From assembly GCA_013339895.1 (NCBI GenBank), contig JABACO010000001.1, forward strand, positions 7,908,982 to 7,972,981: a stretch of DNA of 64,000 bases, written 5' to 3'. A program made the translations under genes and the position numbers. This DNA is from Ephydatia muelleri. Its lineage: Eukaryota > Porifera > Demospongiae > Spongillida > Spongillidae. The notes under the pieces are model-generated. The model was not told where the DNA came from. It did no database searches and saw nothing but the letters and a program-made list of their open reading frames with translations. Positions 59,848 through 64,000 of this stretch are shown one piece after another (the first letter of the stretch is position 1; each line of letters starts with the position of its first letter).

Positions 59848-60980
59848 ATGCAATTAACATTAACGTGATGCTTATTAAATGAGGCCGGGGAAAGAGCGAG
59901 GGTGTTACAAGAGTAACGCCATATATGGCATTGGCTGCCATTTTTAATAGTAATCATTGAATCATAAGTACCAATGACCATTATAATATAAATCCTCCAG
60001 AAACCGACAGGTGTAAGGTAAAAATTATGTTTCACCACAGTACAACACACTGGTGTATACTGAGTGAACCAGAATCTATTGCCGCAAGTGAAATATCTAA
60101 CACGATTACAAGTACAGCTGGTGGAATACTGTCAGGAAAATTGCGGACCTGTCTACGGAAAGCACTATTTTGCCTCCAGGAACCTATATAGGGGGTACTT
60201 TTATTTAGAATCTAATGACAGAGGATACTTAGCAACAAGATTCCATTGCCGCAAGTGCAGTATCATCTTGGATTAGTTAGTAATTATGAAGTATAGGTTC
60301 AGGCATTAAATTGTTAATAGTCCTTATTCTTGAATATTCCGATCATCACACAAAAATCTTGTCTTTCTAAGTAAGCACAACAGAAATCATGCGATGGAAT
60401 CTCAGAAACAAAAATAACTTTTACAACTTTGGTGACCACTCATTTCTCCATATGTATAACTTCGTTCCGAACGGTTAACGCTATCGGCTTCTATTTTCAA
60501 CACTATATACTGCACCATTCTCTGCGTGAAAATATACTTTGGTGTCTTGCACAAGCACAGTGCCGACGTTACGAGGTCCGATACCCCATGGGGTTCAAAA
60601 CATCCACAACTTAATAACTTGAGGTATGAGCGTTCAAATCGCATCAAATTCGGTGTATAGGTATAGAGGGGTCCTGTCGCTATTGATGTATTCTGTTCGT
60701 TAATTTGTACTTTATCCGTTACAGAGATACAGCTGTGCCAAGTTAATGCACATTTCCAGCTGCATTCCGTTCTCCATCCACAGTACATTTCGATAACTTC
60801 TTTGTTCCGCTCATTTACCACCCGTTCTCCGCCTTAACCTAAGCTAGCCTCTGTAGGCTAGCCGATTGCAACTATTTTGGCCTCACCCAGGCAGTGAGTT
60901 TATGTGGGTAGATTAAGAAACTTCTCACTTCGTACCAAATTATTATTGCCCCGCAACAAAAGCCACTTTGTTTTTCTATT
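59848..60980. other. No gene seen
   Basis: Small ORFs (plus 60064-60276, minus 60821-60402) show no recognised domain. Confidence 0.5.
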
Positions 60981-60983
60981 TCG

Positions 60984-61281
60984 TTAACGTTTTGTAGACA
61001 ACAACACAATGTTCAGAGGAAAAGTGTTTTGCTTGTCAAATTCGCGGGGTTGTTTACAAAGAACGTTTTCCTGTAAAGCGGAAACGCTTATTCCACACTG
61101 TACCGCAATATTGGCTTCGCCCGCAAGGTTAACGTTGTTGTAGTCAACAACACAATGTTCAGAGGAAAAGTGTTTTGCTTGTCAAATTCGCAGGATTGTT
61201 TACAAAGAACGTGTTCCTGTAACTTGGAAAGTTTATCCCACACTATACCGCAATAATTGGCTTTGCCCGCAAGAGACTTAA
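60984..61281 (+). mobile_element. Tandem pair of TTAA-bounded units
   Basis: Two copies of about 145-150 bp (60984-61132 and 61129-61281) share a TTAA at their junction. Both hold ACAACACAATGTTCAGAGGA and end with GGCTTCGCCCGCAAG or GGCTTTGCCCGCAAG before TTAA, the right end of the TTAA MITE at 26893. Confidence 0.75.
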
Positions 61282-61827
61282 CGGATCACAGGGAATTCCA
61301 ATGGTTGCAGGAATCTTGCGTCTCCCATGGCAGTATTCACACGACGCGCGTAAGGCTATTTGCTACGCACTCGCATAATCCTCTAGTCGTGTATAAAGCT
61401 TTCTGACCCTTGCTAAAATTTATTCTAGCCTCGCCCACTCGGCTATGATTGCAATAATTTCGGTTTGTTATTTCTTTACACAATTTTCAGCTCAGACAGT
61501 GCATGCTCATGCTCGCTCACATTGTGACACGCTTGCACGACTTGCACGCATGGAGCATGTCTGGTAATGATGGTACACACACTCACAAACATTGTGACAC
61601 ACATGCATTGTATTCAATTTATTAAACTGCTGTTGTGCATGTTTGCACAGGCCACTGATTTGATGTACCGACTCTCTGTGTATTGTTGTACATGTACGTA
61701 TCTCACTCTGTACAAGCATTCCTTTTGACAACTACTCTTTGTGCATGTTGAGTTCCCATACAGCTGGTCCTTCGAAGCTGGCCTCACTTTGGACCATGCA
61801 TAGGTACATGTAGCTACATGCACTGTC

Positions 61828-61965
61828 CCATAGGATTGGTCCTCTTTTCATGCATCAGGTTCTTTGTAACATGCATCATGTTCCCATAGGATTGGTCCTC
61901 TTTTCATGCATCAGGTTCTTTGTAACATGCATCATGTTCCCATAGGATTGGTCCTTTACATATAG
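61828..61965 (+). repeat. 56-bp tandem repeat
   Basis: TCCCATAGGATTGGTCCTCT...GCATCATGT occurs twice in full (61828, 61884) and once in part (61940). Confidence 0.95.
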
Positions 61966-62086
61966 CATATATTCTCATTGGATTAGTCCTTTGTACATGG
62001 CCCATAGGTTTGGTCCATAGATTGATCCGTTGCACACACATCCTGACCAATAAGATACGTGTGTAGGTATATTCGTGCATGTGCTA

Positions 62087-62230
62087 AATATAATAGGACT
62101 ATTACAATTTCATACCCTTATTTCCTTGCTTTTTACACCACTATTACCTTCAAATCCTCTATCTGTCTCATAGAGAATGTTTCTAGTTACTTGTTAACTC
62201 TTTCACGCAATATTGCGCCTCAGCTGCTAC
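62087..62230. mobile_element. Half of hairpin MITE family 1, joined to TTAA MITE end
   Basis: 62087-62196 matches the right arm of 6572-6864 (TTTCCTTGCTTTTTACACCA, ACCTTCAAATCCT). TTAACTCTTTCACG with GCAATATTGCGCC at 62194 is the left end of the TTAA MITE of 26893. Confidence 0.7.
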
Positions 62231-62582
62231 ACTGAAGCCATGTTTGTCTCAACGTTTTTTTCGAGTCAATCAGAGAATAATTCTTATAAACAACTATCAC
62301 GAACTGTACTGTGGGCCCCACCCATGCATAGGACACAGAAATTTGAACCTTAAATCTCTTCTTTTATTAGATGAGATATTCTGTACACCCTGCTAGTTTG
62401 CAGGGAGATTCACTATAGCTATGAGCATTCTGTGCTGGGTCCCATTAGGCAATGATAATTAAATTATTGCATCCCTATTATTCCTAGTGTGGCATAAAAT
62501 ATATTATTTCTCTCAAGGCCGACATTACAAACTTTTATCCAACAGCAGCAGAGACGCATAAAATATGCCATACTATTGGGTG

Positions 62583-62609
62583 TGGGGCTATACAAAAAAA
62601 AAAAAAATT
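62583..62609 (+). repeat. Poly-A run
   Basis: A run of 13-14 A near 62594. Confidence 0.9.
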
Positions 62610-62673
62610 TGGCGGTGTACACATTTGACTCAACTCTCATTAGAATTGGAAGTTCTTTAATTCACTGTCATCT

Positions 62674-64000
62674 TCAATATCCTGCTGGAACCCCTCCTTT
62701 CCTAGGATCTGAGGTTGCATATATCAGCCCGTCAATCACTTCAATGCCTTGAACCACAGCATAGGCACCCAAAGCTTTGACTATGTGACCTCTGCTCTCC
62801 AATGCCTGCCGGTATTCAAGGGGGAAGTCATTCTCCACACTAACGTAATCAGGGATCAGCTGGTGATAAAGCCTCGGGTAAGCAATTGCATCAGAGAGAG
62901 TCTTGTTGAACCGTAGGACGTCTAATATCACCTGCATAGGTAGTCAAGAAGAATGACCACACATGCATATATCTTACCTGAAGGACACTAGTAGGGATCT
63001 TTGATCCTCCAGATGCTCCTACCACCATTTTCACTTTCCCGTTCTTATCCAACATGATGGTAGGGGACATAGAGGACTGGGGCCTCTTGCCTGGTTGGAT
63101 GTAATTGGGTATTTGGCACGTTGAGCACTCCTTGCTCGGGGTACCAAAGTCATCCATCTCATCATTGAAGATGATTCCACTCTTCTTAGAACGCATCAGG
63201 CTTCCAAAACTAGAGTAGTACGAACATATCACACAGTAATTAGCATCAAACAGCAGCAATAGAGCTGCTTACTAATTGTTGATTGTGCCCGTGACTGATA
63301 CGGCATCTCCATTGGAAGCAAGGACAGAAAGATGGCTGGTTCCAGTAGGAGAAAGTGGAGAAAACAATTCTGGAAGTTCATAGTAGCTGACATTATGGGT
63401 AGTGTTATCAGTGATCAATGACCTCATCCTTTCAGCTGCACTGATGCTCAACATATACTGGACAACCTTTAAAAGAACAACCAGTCCACTCGTGCTTAGT
63501 GTGCACACATCTCTCAATTACCTGTTCCACAGTGCTATTGAAGGCTGGGTCACCCAGTTTCATTCTCTGGGCATAGGCAAACTTGAACGCTTCTACTATG
63601 CGATGGTAGCTTAGGCCACCAAAATCTTGACTGGTGAAGTTGTATCCTGGTGAATCATTAACATATATCATGCACTAGCACCAATGTGGGTGCCAAGCAG
63701 TGCGTACCCTCTAATATGTTGAGCACCAGTGCCACCACAGCACCACTGGAAGGAGGAGATGCACCTAGTACCTGGAGTCCACTGAACTGGGAACTGAGAA
63801 CATCCCTCACTTCTGCAGTGTAATTATGGAAGTCCTTTTCAGTCAGAATGCTTCCGTAGTCCTGCTGAAGTTCAGTGACCATATCAGAGGTGAATATACT
63901 ATTATAGAAGTAGTCTGAGCCATATTGAGAGATACTGGTCAATGTGTCAGCCAGAAGTGTTTGTTTTAGGATATCGCCCTGCTTAAGTGGTATGTTGTTT
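62674..64000 (-). CDS. Gamma-glutamyltransferase, C-terminal exons (partial)
   Basis: Five exons: beyond 64000 to 63708, 63646-63522, 63466-63273, 63209-62978, 62931-62674; every junction is in frame with GT/AG. The product covers the end of the large subunit (LGASPPSSGAVVALVLNILEG, SYHRIVEAFKFAYAQR) and the small subunit. TGTSHLSVLASNGDAVSVTG has the Thr that acts as nucleophile and N-terminus after autocleavage; then NNYFGSLMRS, PQSSMSPTIMLDKNGKVKMV and GASGGSKIP (oxyanion and substrate pocket). It ends GGVPAGY. The enzyme cleaves and transfers the gamma-glutamyl group of glutathione at the cell surface. The 5' part lies outside the window. No defects seen. Confidence 0.93.

Noticed and set aside
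60402..60821. 139-residue minus-strand ORF
   Set aside because: No recognisable domain, no splice signals and an overlapping plus-strand ORF; could be chance.

Overview
This is a metazoan nuclear window. It has spliced genes with GT-AG introns, 5' TATA boxes, microsatellites, one 1,000-base assembly gap and very many DNA transposons. Gene content points to an early-branching marine invertebrate, and a demosponge is my best guess. The clues are a secreted or receptor module starting WKKVGYLDMTD, an eight-cysteine secreted peptide, short introns, frequent ACATGTA runs, and CACTA, Chapaev, Ginger and Tc1 elements. Organism assignment is inference only.

Layout: (1) 1-2.1 kb carries copy 1 of a repeated unit with a small gene for a secreted, very basic eight-cysteine peptide. 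The same unit recurs inverted at 11.6-14.0 kb, direct at 16.0-18.3 kb (followed by a partial tandem copy to 18.85 kb) and direct at 27.4-28.9 kb, where exon 2 differs. (2) 2.63-2.94 kb is the last exon of an alpha-1,6-fucosyltransferase (FUT8) gene. (3) 3.8-6.9 kb has the gap, CTT microsatellites, a tandem duplication, a 15-residue-repeat ORF and a hairpin MITE. (4) 7.1-21.3 kb is a large inverted duplication. Its left arm is split by a 3.5-kb Ginger-like transposon (TGT/ACA ends, CCGG target duplication), and a separate 1.26-kb element with a 7-bp target duplication lies between the arms. (5) 23.1-27.1 kb is a palindromic pair of Tc1/mariner-like elements, one arm interrupted by a 187-bp TTAA-flanked MITE. 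(6) 29.47-32.08 kb is a Chapaev-like transposon with a RAG1-N-terminus-like zinc/RING protein. It ends 11 bp before the start codon of the next gene.

(7) 32.09-40.17 kb (+) is a complete six-exon gene for a 532-residue type I membrane receptor: signal peptide, cysteine-rich domain, two FN3-like modules, one membrane segment, and a short tail with an ITIM-like SVYEMI. All exon phases agree. (8) 40.7-46.1 kb is a CACTA (CACAGG) transposon with two divergent genes, a coiled-coil protein (-) and a frameshifted TNP2 transposase (+). (9) 46.2-50.3 kb has small repeats, a candidate short gene, a TTAA MITE and a decayed reverse-transcriptase C-terminal domain. (10) 50.34-53.43 kb (-) is a complete four-exon HAD-family hydrolase gene of 244 residues; two introns are filled by CT-rich and AC microsatellites. 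(11) 55.16-59.84 kb is a second CACTA element (ATT target duplication) with a ~150-bp satellite array and a nested MITE. (12) 62.67-64.0 kb (-) is the 3' half of a gamma-glutamyltransferase gene running off the window.

The host genes (FUT8, receptor, HAD hydrolase, GGT, peptide family) show no common pathway. Most other sequence is transposon-derived. The most promising novelty is the multicopy eight-cysteine secreted peptide gene: four base differences between two copies of its coding exon are all synonymous.
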